NCBI GenBank assembly: GCA_022836615.1
Contig: MU405251.1
Span: 188,387 to 252,386 of the forward strand
Source of the DNA: Annulohypoxylon bovei var. microspora
Taxonomy: Eukaryota > Ascomycota > Sordariomycetes > Xylariales > Hypoxylaceae
Reading direction: 5' to 3'
DNA: 64,000 nt
Below, one piece after another: positions 1-12,150 of this stretch. The position numbers and the translations under genes were made by a program. Below the pieces are notes generated by a model that was given only the letters and a program-made list of their open reading frames with translations, had not been told where the DNA came from and did not search any database. Within the stretch, counting starts at the first letter, position 1; every line of letters begins with the position of its first letter.

Positions 1-303
1 AAGAAGCGGATTTGTCAGTTGCGGCGGAAAGCGAGTCCCGGCGCCGGCCGGTAACGCCACTACGCTAAACACGGCCCGAAGAGGTCCATATTTTACTAAT
101 CCACACGCCCAGCGTTTTGGTACGTCTGTCTTATCGATAAAGCTTAAAGTCTTGGCGCCCCTCGATGTCCAAGCTCCAATTATAGAGGCACAATTTCAAA
201 CACTATCATCTCACTCAATACCTATGACGAACTAATTTTTTCACGGTATATGGGTGGGTAAAGAGTCAACTACTGTTATTTTTATTGGTACCGCCTAGTA
301 AAA
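1..303. other. Upstream region of the uroporphyrinogen-III synthase gene
   Basis: No coding frame is supported here. The first 60 bases are GC-rich and could be the edge of a neighbour outside the window. The rest is the probable promoter and 5' leader of the gene starting at 304. I see no clear TATA box or other site. Confidence 0.4.
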
Positions 304-1273
304 ATGACTGCGGATTTGGGGAAAGTCCCCGTATTGCTTCTCAAAACAAAGTCAGCGCCTACGGATGCATACGAGGATATCTTCTCTGCCCCGCGGGACA
401 GCTTCAACTTTGAGTCCATCTTCGTTCCCGTGCTCCAGCACAGATTCGAAGATGACGGGATGCAGCAATTTGAAAAGTTACTGCGAGAGAGGCGGATAAG
501 TAAAGGCTCGGATAGTACCTATGGTGGTCTCATATTCACGTCGCAGAGGGCTGTAGAGGCATTCGCCAAGTTAGTCGAAGAGTGCAAAGGTTCGAGGTCC
601 CCGGACGTGCCGGGACAACCCAGTTTCTAACTTGTAAGAGTAAATAGGTGATAAGAATTGGCCTCACCTCCAAGATATACCAATCTACAGTGTCGGTCCT
701 GCTACCACTCGAGCGCTCAAAGCCATTCCGCAAACCCCACCTCTCCAGGTCTTTGGTGAACATACCGGAAACGGTGATGCGCTCGCGCAATTCATTCTAG
801 ATCATTATGGTGAATGGTATCAAGACCGGACTACCAAACCCCCACTACTTTTCTTAGTTGGTGAGCAGAGGCGAGATATCATACCAAAGACGTTGATGGA
901 CGAGAAATTACCGGGCAATCAACGAATCGCAGTAACTGAAATCGTGGTGTATGGTACGGGTGTCATGGAGTCCTTTTCTAAGGACTTCGCGGAAGTGCTA
1001 CAGAAGACGGCAAGCCGCCAATCAAGATGGGTGGTAGTCTTCTCACCAACCGGCTGCGATAGCATGCTCAGGGGATTGGGCATGTTAAACAATGATACGG
1101 GTAAAGTTGTCAAGACAGAAGGAAAACCGACAACGCATATTGCGACGATTGGTCCTACGACGCGGAATTATCTGAAACGTACGTTCGACTATGAACCAGA
1201 CGTCTGCTCCGAGAAGCCGAGTCCCGAAGGAGTGTGGCAGGGTATAACCGATTTTATGAAAGGTTTAACATAG
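304..1273 (+). CDS. hem4: Uroporphyrinogen-III synthase (Hem4-like), two exons
   Basis: The enzyme closes and rearranges hydroxymethylbilane to uroporphyrinogen III in haem biosynthesis, in the cytosol. Exons are 304-589 and 648-1273. The 58-bp intron has a weak donor (GTTCGA), a CTAAC branch site at 627-631 and a TAG acceptor, and it restores frame (phase 1). The product is 303 aa, close to the usual fungal length. The N-terminal half carries the LLLKTK start strand and the GLIFTSQRAVEAF segment typical of the HemD fold. The exon junction gives PIYSVGPATTRAL, the most recognisable family motif. The C-terminal half has VVFSPTGCDSMLRG and HIATIGPTTRNYL, the second HemD lobe. The start ATG is the first in frame. 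Donor alternatives at 597 or 607 give worse protein joins. Family assignment is firm; the exact donor is slightly uncertain. Confidence 0.9.
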
Positions 1274-2268
1274 ACGATCCAACGCTCTCGAGGTCCTTCT
1301 ATTATATATTTCCAGATATATTTTATGTTCCATATTTGTCGTATATGGCATTGTAAATTAAAGCTAATGGGTCTGTATAGGAATTGGATTTATCCTGCCA
1401 GTTTAATTCTCTTCTAATAAGTTGGGATGACTTACGTGGTGACATCCCTGGCTTGTACCAATGTTGTGTATCCTCGAAAGTCCGGGAGTACCCGTCTTAC
1501 TTTCGGATTGTGGTACAAATAGAACAGATAGCTTATAGACTCGTCTTATAGTTGAACGGAGCAAAGTATAAATGAACCTCGGGGTTACCAATTAAGTTTA
1601 AGGAAGGGGTGATAGTAATAACATTGAACCTTAGAGACGATGTGAGACAGCGAATAAGCTCTAGTGGGGAAGAAGTATATCAATCAGGTAACGAATTGAA
1701 TTCCAAGGTTCAGTGGCATGAGTTTACCTAATGACTGAGAATCGACAAGTTTTCAATCCTTCTCTTTTCTTACCCTTTTTTTTACTTACCTGCCTACTTA
1801 CTTACCTACCTATATATAATTGATTCCAATCACTCTTTCGCTTTTACGCAACGTAGACAAAGTCACAGTTGATACCCTCATTATTACCTGATAACACATA
1901 AGACATACATAACACATAACCCTGCAGCCCCACCACCGTCTAATTGATAAGCCATCCACCAAGACCATCGCCAGTCTACGTCACATTCATGATCCCACCT
2001 AGCAACTCACCCTCCCCTACCTTAGCTTGCCTACCCTCCTTAAAGAAGTGGTAGGTAGGCTGATCTAGAATTGAGATAATACCCATTATCCACTTCTCCA
2101 ACCCCAAGCTTGTTGTTAGCTAGCATCATTTCCTGTTGCTGCAGCCATCTCTGCAGCTAAATCTACCTCTATACCGCTAGATCGACGCACACGATCACGG
2201 TCACGCACGCAATCCGCGCCACTCCACGAGACCTAATCCCGTACCGTCCAGCTCAGCAACTGCCGACC
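1274..2268. other. Intergenic region before the Oxr1-like gene
   Basis: No supported gene. It holds CT-rich and CCTA-rich stretches (around 1790-1812 and 2010-2050) that look like a fungal promoter and leader for the gene at 2269. A short ORF on the minus strand (1403-1591) has no recognisable protein character. Confidence 0.4.
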
Positions 2269-3501
2269 ATGAGTAGTACCCGACAGGATAACAATCTAAT
2301 AGACTTCTCGCCGCCCTCCTCCGGCTTCTCCACCCCCGTCGACCGCCTCTCCCAATCCTATCCACAATCGCATCCGCAGCCGCGATCCCCTCCACCACAT
2401 AGCTCGAGCAACGGCGGCGGGAGTGGCGGCAGCTTTATCGGATCCGCCGTCTTCGGTCTCTGGCGTCGCTTCTCTGCCGCCGAAGCTCCTGGCTCGCCTC
2501 CACCCCACGGCTCTTCCTCCTCCCAGTTCTATCACGCGACCTCAGAACCGGTCTCCCTGGCGGGTGATGGGATTAATGGTCCCTTCATCCCTCCCTCCAG
2601 ACCGCCAGGCCGCTCCGCGTCGCCGCGCGGGCTCCCGTCCCTCGAGCCGTTGAACCTGCGCGGGTACCATGCCGACACGGAGGCGGACGAGCGACTGCTG
2701 GCGCGGGGCGTGGCAGAGGAGATACGGACTTTTCTGCCAGAGCGGTTGAAGATTGCGGAGGATTGGAGGCTGGTGTATAGCTTGTACCAGGACGGCAGTT
2801 CGCTAGCGACACTGTATAAGCTGTGCGAGGAGTACCGCGGCCGAAGGGTGGGGTTTGTGCTTGTTGTGAGGGATGGAAAAGACGGAGTGAGTACCTACTA
2901 TCCATTTATTTGACTATTTGTCAGCATATCTAGAAGATATAATGATGCTGGGTGTTAAAGATCAAGCTACTAATTATATACATAACAGACTTTCGGCGCA
3001 TACCTGACAGAAGCACCACACCCAGCACCCTCGTACTACGGCACAGGAGAGTGCTTCCTATGGCGAGCGAGCCTCCACGCCCCCTTACCACCTCCTCCCT
3101 CCGCCGATACCAGCAACATAAACTTCCGAACCACTACGATAGCATCGCCTACAACGTTCTCGATCCCTTCCAACGATACCCGATCCGCAAGCCAACAGCA
3201 GCAAACCCTAGCCCTCGGCCCAACCGACCCCGGGACCAACAAATTAGCACAACCATCAACCCAAAGCATCCGATTCCAGAACTTCGCATACACGGGCGCA
3301 AACGACTATTGCATCTTTTGCGAGACCAAGTTCCTCTCGGTGGGTGGAGGCGGCGGAGGTACCTACGGCCTGTGGTTGAATGATGGGCTGAGTAGAGGCC
3401 ATAGCGCGCCGTGCGATACTTTCTCTAATCAGCCATTAAGCGATGAGGGAGAGAAGTTTGATGTGTTGGGTGTGGAGCTCTGGGTTGTGGGAAGCAGCTA
3501 G
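2269..3501 (+). CDS. oxr1: TLDc-domain oxidation resistance protein (Oxr1-like)
   Basis: TLDc proteins protect against oxidative stress and bind or regulate the vacuolar ATPase; that role is family knowledge. Exons are 2269-2886 and 2989-3501, with a GTGAGT donor, a CTAAT branch site and a CAG acceptor, and the junction is phase 0. The product is 376 aa. Residues 1-120 are Ser/Pro/Gly-rich low complexity. The TLDc fold starts near residue 128 (LNLRGYHAD..), continues through LVYSLYQDGSSLATLY and VGFVLVVRDGKDG, and crosses the junction into TFGAYLTEAP. A disordered insert rich in Ser, Thr and Gln follows. The fold ends with FAYTGANDYCIFCE, YGLWLNDGLSRGHS and FDVLGVELWVVG, the classic C-terminal TLDc strands. 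Completeness of both halves makes this secure. Confidence 0.92.
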
Positions 3502-5245
3502 GGGTCAGGTTTTATGCTTTTGGATCGGCTTGGTTAGGTTTAGGTTTGGAATTGAGTACTGACTGACGATGTGTAAGAATGACAGGTTCGTGTCTATACG
3601 GAGGTCATGGCGTTTTTCGTCTGGTCGACCCGACTACCCTCGATAAGTCGGGCTGGGCTACTTCTAATCGGACGCATGCATAGATGAGATCTCATAGCAG
3701 CTCGGTTGAATTTAAATCAACTACTTGCTCATATGGCGTGAGAATGGTTTTCACATGGTGGCGTGGCTCATGTGCCGGCTATACATACTCAGCGGGAGGA
3801 GAGTAATTTGGGTTAACCATATCATATCATATCATATCATATCATATCTCAACTTCGATGAAATGGCGCTCAGGGCGCAGGGGATCGGGTGGATGGGGTC
3901 GCTTAATATTTATAGCAACGCTGCTCCATAGCTTCTCATTAAACCTACCTAAGTAGGTAGAGAAGAACAAGAGGGGGGGCAAATATATACCTGCAATGCT
4001 GGTCTTACTCTCCGGGCTCGATTGCGAGATGTGAATGAGGCTCTTCGCTTTAACATTTTTCTTGGATGAGCGAAGTTGTGATGTTCGAAGAGGCTTACTT
4101 GTTAGACGTGGTTGAATCGAATTAGACGATACGGTTAAAGATGGTTATTCTGTCCATTGGCTCCCTTATAATATGACAACATAGTTCACTTGCCTCGGTT
4201 ACCAATTTATCTTCTAGCTCCTCAGATGAGTATGATGAAAAAATTTTCAAATAATTAAGCAAGCGCAAAAGACTAGGTACTAAACTAGATAAAGATGAGC
4301 TTCTCTCTGGATTTCCCTGTCCGTGTTTATATGCCCGGGAAAACCAAGTCTCTACATGTATAGGTAGGTATGGATGCCGATCAATTAACTATGTGATCTT
4401 CACTTCCAAGTTATATGTTCAAGATGGCAGATAGTATCTACCTAATAGTATACACGAGGCAAGGCTCCTTCGTCCATCTTAATAAGAAAAATAGCGAGTT
4501 ATATTCATACTTGGGTACAAATAGGGAGCTATTTTTTACCGGGTTTAAATAAATTGTTAGTTTATGTCCAATCATATGAATGTTTGACATTATAGTCCGA
4601 TACTCCTGGCTATCATCGTATCATGCTTACGTATATTCGAGAGACGGGAGAGCATACCTATAATGCAATAAGGTTATCATATCTATAATCAAGATGACAA
4701 TCGGATGGTCCGCATTGTCTAGCATCGCCATCAAGCACACTCACTCGCGTCTAGTCACAGCACATCAAGGACCAAAAGACGGGAGAAAAATTCGTGTTTA
4801 CTACCAGCAAGCGTAGAGAACAAAAAGAAAAGAAAATCTGAGAGAGCAGACAAGATAGATATCCATATCCATCCAAGCTCTCCAGAGTCAAGTCAAATCA
4901 TGCCACGCCGTCAATGCCAGATCCTGTGCTCATCAAGATCTTTCGTCGCCTCCTGCCCCTTCAAGATTCCGTTCCCCGAGCAAACTAAACTGCTTCCTCG
5001 TATGAACCCTCCAAAGAAGGATGATATCATACTCTCCTCGTATGACTAGTCAAGGAATCTCCAAGGCCGTCCCGCCTAATGCTGCCTACTACCCAAAATT
5101 AGGGACGGTCCTTGGCCGTGGAACGTCGTGCGTTGTTACTATCTGTGCTCGCCACCGATCCCGTAACGCCGGATCGATGCGTGAGAGCCTGCATGAGAGA
5201 CGTAAGGTTGGCCCAGATTCCCGGCTTATGAAAAGAACTTCGGCT
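3502..5245. other. Intergenic region between Oxr1-like and MAP kinase genes
   Basis: The two flanking genes converge here, so this should hold two 3' ends. It contains a pentanucleotide microsatellite at 3819-3849 and the palindrome-like CCTACCTAAGTAGGTAG near 3943-3960. No coding frame is convincing; the plus ORF at 5021-5440 is mostly antisense to the kinase. Confidence 0.4.
3819..3849. repeat. (ATATC)n microsatellite
   Basis: About six perfect tandem copies of a 5-bp unit, read directly from the sequence. It lies in non-coding DNA between two convergent genes. Confidence 0.9.
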
Positions 5246-6497
5246 CTACCGCATGATCTCTTGATAAATAAGCTGCTTCAGTTGTTCCTTGCTAAGGTTG
5301 TCCTTATGCTTATCGAAATCGAAGAACTCCTCGGGAATAGGAGGTGCCGTGGGCTCGTCCTCGGGGTCGTGGTAGGGTTCGAGGTAGGGGTGCTTCAAAG
5401 CTTCCTCCACGGTTATGCGCTTAACAGGGTTGAAGGCTAGCAGCTTCTCTAGTAGGTCTAGGGCGAGATCGGAAGTCTTAGGGAAGAGGGTTCGGAATGG
5501 AACCTTCTTCTTGAAGGGTAGGGAGCGGATATACTCGCGAGCTCTGCGAGACTTGATTCCGTAGTAATCCTCCATCGTCGGTGTACCCAAGACGTCCAAG
5601 ATCAGCGTTAACTGATGGTGATCTGTATCATCGTTAGCAACGTAATCATCTAATGAGGTAGAAAGTCAGGTCACGTACAGTCCTTTCCGGGGAACAGCGG
5701 TTTACCGCTTAACATCTCGGCGAGGATACAACCAACGGACCAAACATCAATTGCTTTTGTGTATTCCTTAAATGTCAACATAATCTCGGGGGCACGATAC
5801 CAACGAGTAGCAACGTATTCAGTCATGAATCCTGAGTTGTCTTCTTGAGACGCGGCCGATCGTGCGAGACCGAAATCACACACTTTCAGATCGCAGTTGG
5901 CGTTCAACAGCAGGTTGCTGGGCTTCAGATCTCGGTGAAGCACATTTGCGGAGTGCATGGCCTTCAAAGCTCGCAGTGTCTGGTAGATGAAGTATTGGCA
6001 GTGATCATCAGACAAGTCCTGGGTACGAATGACTCTGTGCATATCCGTCTCCATGAGCTCCTGTGAGATGGTAAAATTAGCAATTGGTCGTACCTAGTAT
6101 CTATGAATTCCAAGTTTTTACTCATACCTGAATCAGATACACCTCGTTGAACGTCTCGTAGTTACGCGGCTTTTGAATGTCAAGGATCGAGATAATGTTC
6201 TCGTGGTTGAAGTATCGGAGAAGCTTCATCTCTCGGAGGGTTCTCAGACAGAACATAGAGTGGTCGAACGGGGTAATCTTCTTAATAGCGACCTTCTGGC
6301 CGGACGGTTTGTGTATCGCCGAGCTGAACATGGTCAATTAGTAACCCAACCTAAAATCAAGCTTGAAGCTACCAAAAAACCTACCAGACAACACCATAAG
6401 CTCCCTCTCCGACGACATCCTGGATATCGTACTGCTCACTAACATTGAACGATATCTTTCGGGATCCGGCCGGATTGGGGGGGTTTGATCGCGACAT
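5246..6497 (-). CDS. pmk1: MAP kinase of the Fus3/Kss1 (Pmk1) type, four exons
   Basis: This is the terminal kinase of the filamentous-growth/mating MAPK cascade. In plant-pathogenic fungi its orthologs control infection structures. Exons (minus strand) are 6497-6385, 6323-6128, 6060-5679 and 5622-5246; introns are 61, 67 and 56 bp and all phases match. The product is 355 aa, the family's usual length. Visible signatures are the glycine loop GEGAYGVV (30-37), the VAIKK lysine (K52), HRDLKPSN (145-152), DFG (165-167), the activation TEY at 183-185 in MTEYVATRWYRAPE, and a C-terminal common-docking acidic stretch near EPYHDPEDEP. The TEY loop context matches Fus3/Kss1 rather than Slt2 or Hog1 (TGY). 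Start ATG gives MSRSNPPNPAG, the standard N-terminus of Sordariomycete Pmk1 proteins. The long region upstream may hold a large promoter. Confidence 0.96.
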
Positions 6498-8645
6498 GAT
6501 GTATTATGTCGACCAGGGGTAAGAGACGGTTTGAGTTAAAATCAAGACCAAGAACAACAGAGCGAAGTCCAAGAATCAACAGATTCCAACTCCTAAGGTC
6601 TCCGGAACGGGTATAATAAGTCCCGTCAGAGCAATAAGAGTGTCGATATAGGTAATCTCGGCTCGCCAAGGAAACCAAAGTCGTGCGCGCTCCACACAGC
6701 AGAGTGTAACACGAAAATATTGAATGCGGCGACTACTGTTCGTAGGTATCGAAATGAGAGCCGGACTTGTCCGGAGTGCGAGGCTATCAAGTCCGACCTG
6801 TCAGATGTAGGATGACAGAATAGACAAGATCGTCGCAAAACAAGGATTTAGGCGCGCTTTATTGAGATTTCGCGACTTTCGTTCTTTGAGATTGGCGAGC
6901 CGAATACCTCAACTTCTTTATGCTCGTCGAACTCAGCTTAGTGCGTCCAAGTTGCGGGTATCTGACCGAAACTATTATGATTTGGTATATTAGCTAGGAG
7001 TCCTGTCCAAGAACAAAGACGACGACGACAACAGCCAGTGAGATTACGGGTAAAGGAAGAGAGCCACAGCTGATCTTTCCGATGTGTCGATCGTATAACG
7101 CCGAAGGGGGTATTTGATTTGATTCCCAGGTCCGTGCAAACTTAGGCCAAGGCCACGGTGACGCTCTCGCCTGAAGTTGCTAGAGTTGCAGCTTGGTTCG
7201 GCCGATGTGGCTGTTGTAAAGGGGACAGACTACCGGATACGAAGTAGTTCGCGTTATTGACGGTCTCTAGAAAACGAGGCGAAGTGCGCTACACCCTCTA
7301 GAACACCCAGGTCTCCAGATCGAACAAGCGTGAGGTCAAAGAGTGCATGTAGTTGTAACGCTGTGTTACAAAACTTCAGACGTTCCGTAGACTATCTCGG
7401 CCCGGCGAGGGTGAGGGACAGGGTATTGAAGATGTGCGCCAACACGAATAGCAGGGCTCTTAACCATAACCAGACGGCGTACGACAGGTTCAAGACCGAA
7501 TAACGCAGACCATAGTGGAGGATAATCAGGAAATAAACAGGACTCTTACCTTTGGACTACCCAAGTAGTCGGCGCAGCCAGTGAGATGGTTAGGGTACGA
7601 GGTTGAGTTATCGAGCTTAAGACAAGCCCCGCCTTCGAATGGAGGAGGTACCGAGGGACTTGGGACTTGGGACTTTGAGGTATTCGCGATTTATTGGGGC
7701 AGGGTCGTGCTCAGGTACCAAGTAGGTATGGAAAAGAGAAACCCGATCTAGTCACCTCAGTAATATCTTATATACCTAAAAAGGTATGATAACGAGCTTA
7801 ACCGAGTAGGTGGAAAATAAAATAATAAGACGAAACCAGGACCAACGATGTGGATGTGAAATTTGAAAAGGATGTATGTGCGATGGGGGAGGGGGAGGAG
7901 ATGTCAAAGAGCTCGACGGGCTTGACGGGCTCGAACGAAAAAGGAGTAGAGCTCTCTGTTTCTGTTGCAATGACAGTGGATAAAACCCCTCGGGCCCCTA
8001 TGTATGGGTCAAGTCTTGGGTCAAGTCTGTTAAGTCGAGTAGGAGTCCGCCTCGTGTGGAACCCTCAATAATGCGACGGCGACAAGACACTAGACTTCCT
8101 AAACATGCACCGGGTAACTAGCCGGATAGAAACCGAAGATCCGATGATTATGTCCTATATCGAAGAATGGGGAATGGGGGGAATGGGAGATGGGGAACGG
8201 AGATCAGAAAATGAATCCGTAATAGCAAGTGGAAATAGTAGAGACAGAAAGACGGAAGAAGAAAGGGATTAAGGAATTAGAAAAGGAACCGTTAGGTATT
8301 AAAATGTGTGAAACAAGGGTCGTGCAAGTTCACAAGATTAATTGGATGGTCATGGTCTTTTTTTTTTTTTTTCTTTCTCTCTTATTCTAACTCTCATCTA
8401 ACTTAGCTAAGTTACTAAAAACCTTTTAAGATGCTAGCCCCGGGTAATTCCCCACGTGGGATCTAAAATCGGTTGGCTCGTTATAATATTGGGCAGGTGA
8501 AATCGATATTTTACTCTCAAAGGGAAGAAGGGAGTTGCCGCTTTTCAGACCTACAAACAAGCATAGTACGGGTACGGAAAACGTCCCAGGCAGGTGTTTT
8601 AAGTTTGACTCGAGATGGGACGGTGAAGTGTGATAGAATTGGGAA

Positions 8646-8664
8646 GGGGAGGGGAGGGGAGGGG
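8646..8664 (+). repeat. Four G-tetrads spaced by single A (G-quadruplex motif)
   Basis: The plus strand carries four runs of four G separated by one A. This meets the strict pattern for an intramolecular G-quadruplex. It sits in non-coding DNA upstream of the MAP kinase gene. Function is not known. Confidence 0.7.
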
Positions 8665-9899
8665 TAAGAAGCTAGGAGAATTGATAGGAGATGGTGGGGT
8701 CGGAGGGGTAAGGGGATCAACCTTGGAGGTATTCAGGTCTAGTTATACAAAACTAATACTTTTCGTGGGGTCTCTTTACTATCTAAGGAACTCTGTTTTA
8801 CGTTGCAGTTAGCTTCTCACATAAGTATTGTTGTTAACGTTTCTGTTCCTATCACCTGCATATAAGTACCTGCCGAGTTGTCGACACTAGATTGAAGCTT
8901 ACCTACATGTAGAACCGAACCGATGAAACGGCACAGATCTAACTTCTCAAACTCTAACTAACTTCAATTGTTCAAGTTATAAGTCACGAATAAACCCTTA
9001 TCACAATAGAACGGCGCTTCCATTTTGTGTCTTTATATCTTGGTACCTGACAATCATTTACTTAAATCAATTACAAGGTTCTCGTCTCTTTGTAACCGCC
9101 CAAGCAACACACCCGATAATACCCTCGTGCTCTGATAGACTGCAAGATACGTCTGGTCATCCAATCATACCCCAGTTTAAGCGCCGCACACCGCAGGTGG
9201 GCGCGTGTGTTTTAAACTCTTCCGGTACTCTCCCCTGGTCCGTTTCATGACTGGCCGATACAGATGTGACCAGGGATTCCAGGAACCCTCGGCACAGGCT
9301 GCCTCTTGCTACTCTCGGCCACTTGCTTACCTATGAATATGAATACGCGATATCCTATCCTTCCCGTGCCACGAAGGAACAATAAAGTCAGTCGTGATTC
9401 TAGGAATGGCTTCGGCTTTTCTGAAGGAGCCGAGGCGTTTACAGTGTGGCTATGATGGCTATATCTCCGCTACGTCATCCAATACCCAGATTATCGGGAC
9501 ATGTTAGAATGTCTGACTGGCTGGCGTAGTTTCGAAGGAATCGTATAACTAGTGGCTGCATGTCTCAACTCCTCCTACCATGCAGAGTCCATCCAGTTAA
9601 TTCTACCTTCAAGTAGAAAAGCATGCAAATCCATAAATAACGGCCGGAGACCACCGTAACTGCCATTGGATCGAATACCTTGTTTTCTCTTCCACAATAC
9701 CGCATCACCTTAGCTGTTGAAGAGATCATGCCACAAATAAAGACTGTATTGGCTAAACTACTGGTGAGTGATATGATATCTAAGCTCATCTATACTTCAT
9801 TATTAGTAATGAATTGTTTGGATCTCATGATCTTACGCGACATCCCGACAAGACACTGGTTATCCTTACATTGTATTTTCATAACGTTAATAAACTAGG

Positions 9900-10460
9900 T
9901 AACTATATGAAGTTGGTAATTGACTTACTTTAATCTTACTTACAGTTATTTTGTTTTATCAAAACTGAAGACTATAAAAGGTCATTGTTGAAACGGAGCT
10001 AACTTCAGTCGTTGATAAAAAAGAACAACTTTTCAACTATAAGTAATGATTAAACTTAACCTTACATATTAGAGCTAAAAACGATTGTATAACTTTTACG
10101 ATATTAGTTTTCTTCTCTTAAAAACATGTAGTTTGTGTTTAAATTAGGCAATTATAATTAACTACGTAATTATAAACTGCTTGTTATTAAAAACCCGATA
10201 GTGTGCCACTATGGCTATAAAGTCTCAATTAACATTTAACAAATATTTTTATTTTCACTTGGTAGTGTTTGTCCTTGAATACTTTTTGGTTTTACATCCA
10301 ACACTTTGCTTGCGGTTCAAGGATATATCCCTAATCAACCGGTTTCGTGTCTTGAGTTGAGACCCCCGAATATATACTAAATAACTCGATAGACATAATA
10401 TTCGCTCCTATAACAATTTCAAAGGTTAAGCCATAACCAGGATCAGTAAGCTACAATAAT
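9900..10460. other. AT-rich non-coding tract
   Basis: By eye this stretch is markedly richer in A and T than its surroundings and has no open frame of note. In Pezizomycotina such tracts are often transposon relics mutated by RIP, but I see no recognisable transposon feature, so that is only a possibility. Confidence 0.35.
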
Positions 10461-10627
10461 GGATATAGATGTTTTCTAAGATCGGAACAAATCAGGTCAA
10501 CTTTACCTACGTTATACCAAAACCGACAACAACTTCCCTTCTTCGTATCCATCTTTGTCTTTATATTTCCATTCCTCGTCCTCGTCCTCGTCTTTCCCTT
10601 CTTCTTCTTCTTCTTCCCTACCCTCTA

Positions 10628-10735
10628 TCTCCTTAACTGGCAATTGTCTACAGATAGGGTTTAACAAGTAGAATACTATTCACCTGACCCAGAACTGATC
10701 TCAGCAAATCAGAATCAGCTTCTGCGGTCGCCTTA
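10628..10735. mobile_element. Degraded partial copy of the element at 11115-11293
   Basis: The sequence starting TCTCCTTAACTGG after a TA aligns by eye over about 105 bases with the left half of the nearby inverted-repeat element, including a shared CAGAATCAGC-type segment near its end. No matching right end was found downstream, so it looks like a truncated copy. Confidence 0.5.
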
Positions 10736-11002
10736 ACCAAAACAATGAATATATATACCAGCGCTAAGAAGACGCCAGCAGATAGCTGGACTGCTATCGT
10801 CGACACTACAACCACACCAATCCAGCCTTTCAAATATACCGATATCGTTCATAGAGGTAGTGTGAACTAGGTGCCTGGAAGCTGTGTACGGGAGCGATTC
10901 GATTAGTAGGTGGATAAGAGATATGAAGGGTTTTGGGAGGAAGTAATCATTTCCCATCCCCCTTTGCCTCTCCCCCTTTACCTACCTCCCTGCTTCTTCG
11001 CC

Positions 11003-11034
11003 AGAAACAGAAACAGAAACAGAAACAGAAACAG
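11003..11034. repeat. (AGAAAC)n microsatellite
   Basis: Five near-perfect copies of a 6-bp unit, read directly. Non-coding. Confidence 0.85.
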
Positions 11035-11114
11035 AGACACTACACCCTACTAGTTACATTCCTAATCCCTCGCGGCCCTATTGTCCGATAAGAATCCCCA
11101 ACCCAGCGATGTTA

Positions 11115-11293
11115 TCCCCTTAACTGACAAATAACTTCAAACAGGGATTATCGCGTAGAGTACTGCTCACATAACCTAAAGGTACTTTGAACAGATCAGA
11201 ATCAGCCTCTGTGCGTGTCAGTGGACTATAATCTCTGATTGGGTGTACTCTACTTAATAATCCCTATCTAAAGTTATTTACCAGTTAAGGGGA
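11115..11293. mobile_element. Miniature inverted-repeat element (MITE), TA-flanked
   Basis: The two ends form an inverted repeat of about 50 bp: TCCCCTTAACTG.. at the left and its near-complement ..CAGTTAAGGGGA at the right, with roughly 42 of 50 positions matching by eye. Most mismatches are transitions. TA lies immediately outside both ends, fitting a Tc1/mariner-type target duplication, though the palindrome extends into TTA/TAA so the exact edge is ambiguous. It is too short to code and would depend on a transposase elsewhere. Confidence 0.6.
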
Positions 11294-12150
11294 TAAAAAG
11301 TCAAAACTTGAAAAAAGGGGGGAGAGGCCAGTTCCACTCTCATCTAACCCAATTCATCGTGCTTACCCCCAGTCACCCAAGTCTCAAAGGGTGTTTGTTT
11401 AACGATTAGAAGATTTCCGTTTACCATGTACGAGAAAGAAATGGTCCCATTCCCTTGACTGGAATTATGTATCAAGGTCAAAGGCAGTAATAGCAATTCT
11501 CGCCACCGAGGAGCTACAATGGCATTAGCAACACGGATTCGAGTAGAACACCAATCACTCGCGTCACTCACACCTCTTAGCAATGTCCAAAGACCTATCC
11601 TCAACTAATATATGCCTATGCAATTCACTGTTTCATACTCTACTTTAGGTACCTACACAACAAGATCCCTAGACACATACTCACATACTAACATACTCAC
11701 ACCCCCTTTAACTATCACTCACACGAAGGCCATATAGCCATACAGCCATACAAATCAACCCACAAACATCAACTACCAGCATAAAGCTACTCTCAGGCCT
11801 ATTAATTCATAAATACCTACCTACAGGCCTACTACTTACATCACTTGCTCGATCACCGCTGGCTACCTACTTCATGCACCAACACAGCACAGCACATTTT
11901 GCTTCAAGTTTGCAATCTCAAATCAGATCGATGGAAGAAAGTTCGCTCATTTGACTTTCATATGATTTCAATTCCTTTTCTTTTCTTTCTTTTCGTTTTT
12001 TCTGGTCAAGGTTGGTAGCAAATATCTATCCCTCTATACAAGTATGTACCGCTTTGGCCCTACTGCACGACCTGCGAACGACGAAGATGAGCATGAGTGT
12101 AGCCAGGGTACCTAAGCTAGGTAGGCATGTAGGTAATTCAGAGGCTCCTT

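Larger units (their letters stand above)
6498..12150. other. 5.6-kb gene-free region between MAP kinase and sec24
   Basis: No ORF here has protein character or homology I recognise. The left part is the MAP kinase promoter and leader. Contents worth naming are a T-run near 8359-8372, a G-rich motif at 8646-8664, an AT-rich tract at about 9900-10460, a CTT-repeat near 10600-10617, an (AGAAAC)n repeat at 11003-11034, and two related inverted-repeat element sequences at 10628-10735 and 11115-11293. The rest is unassigned. Confidence 0.45.
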
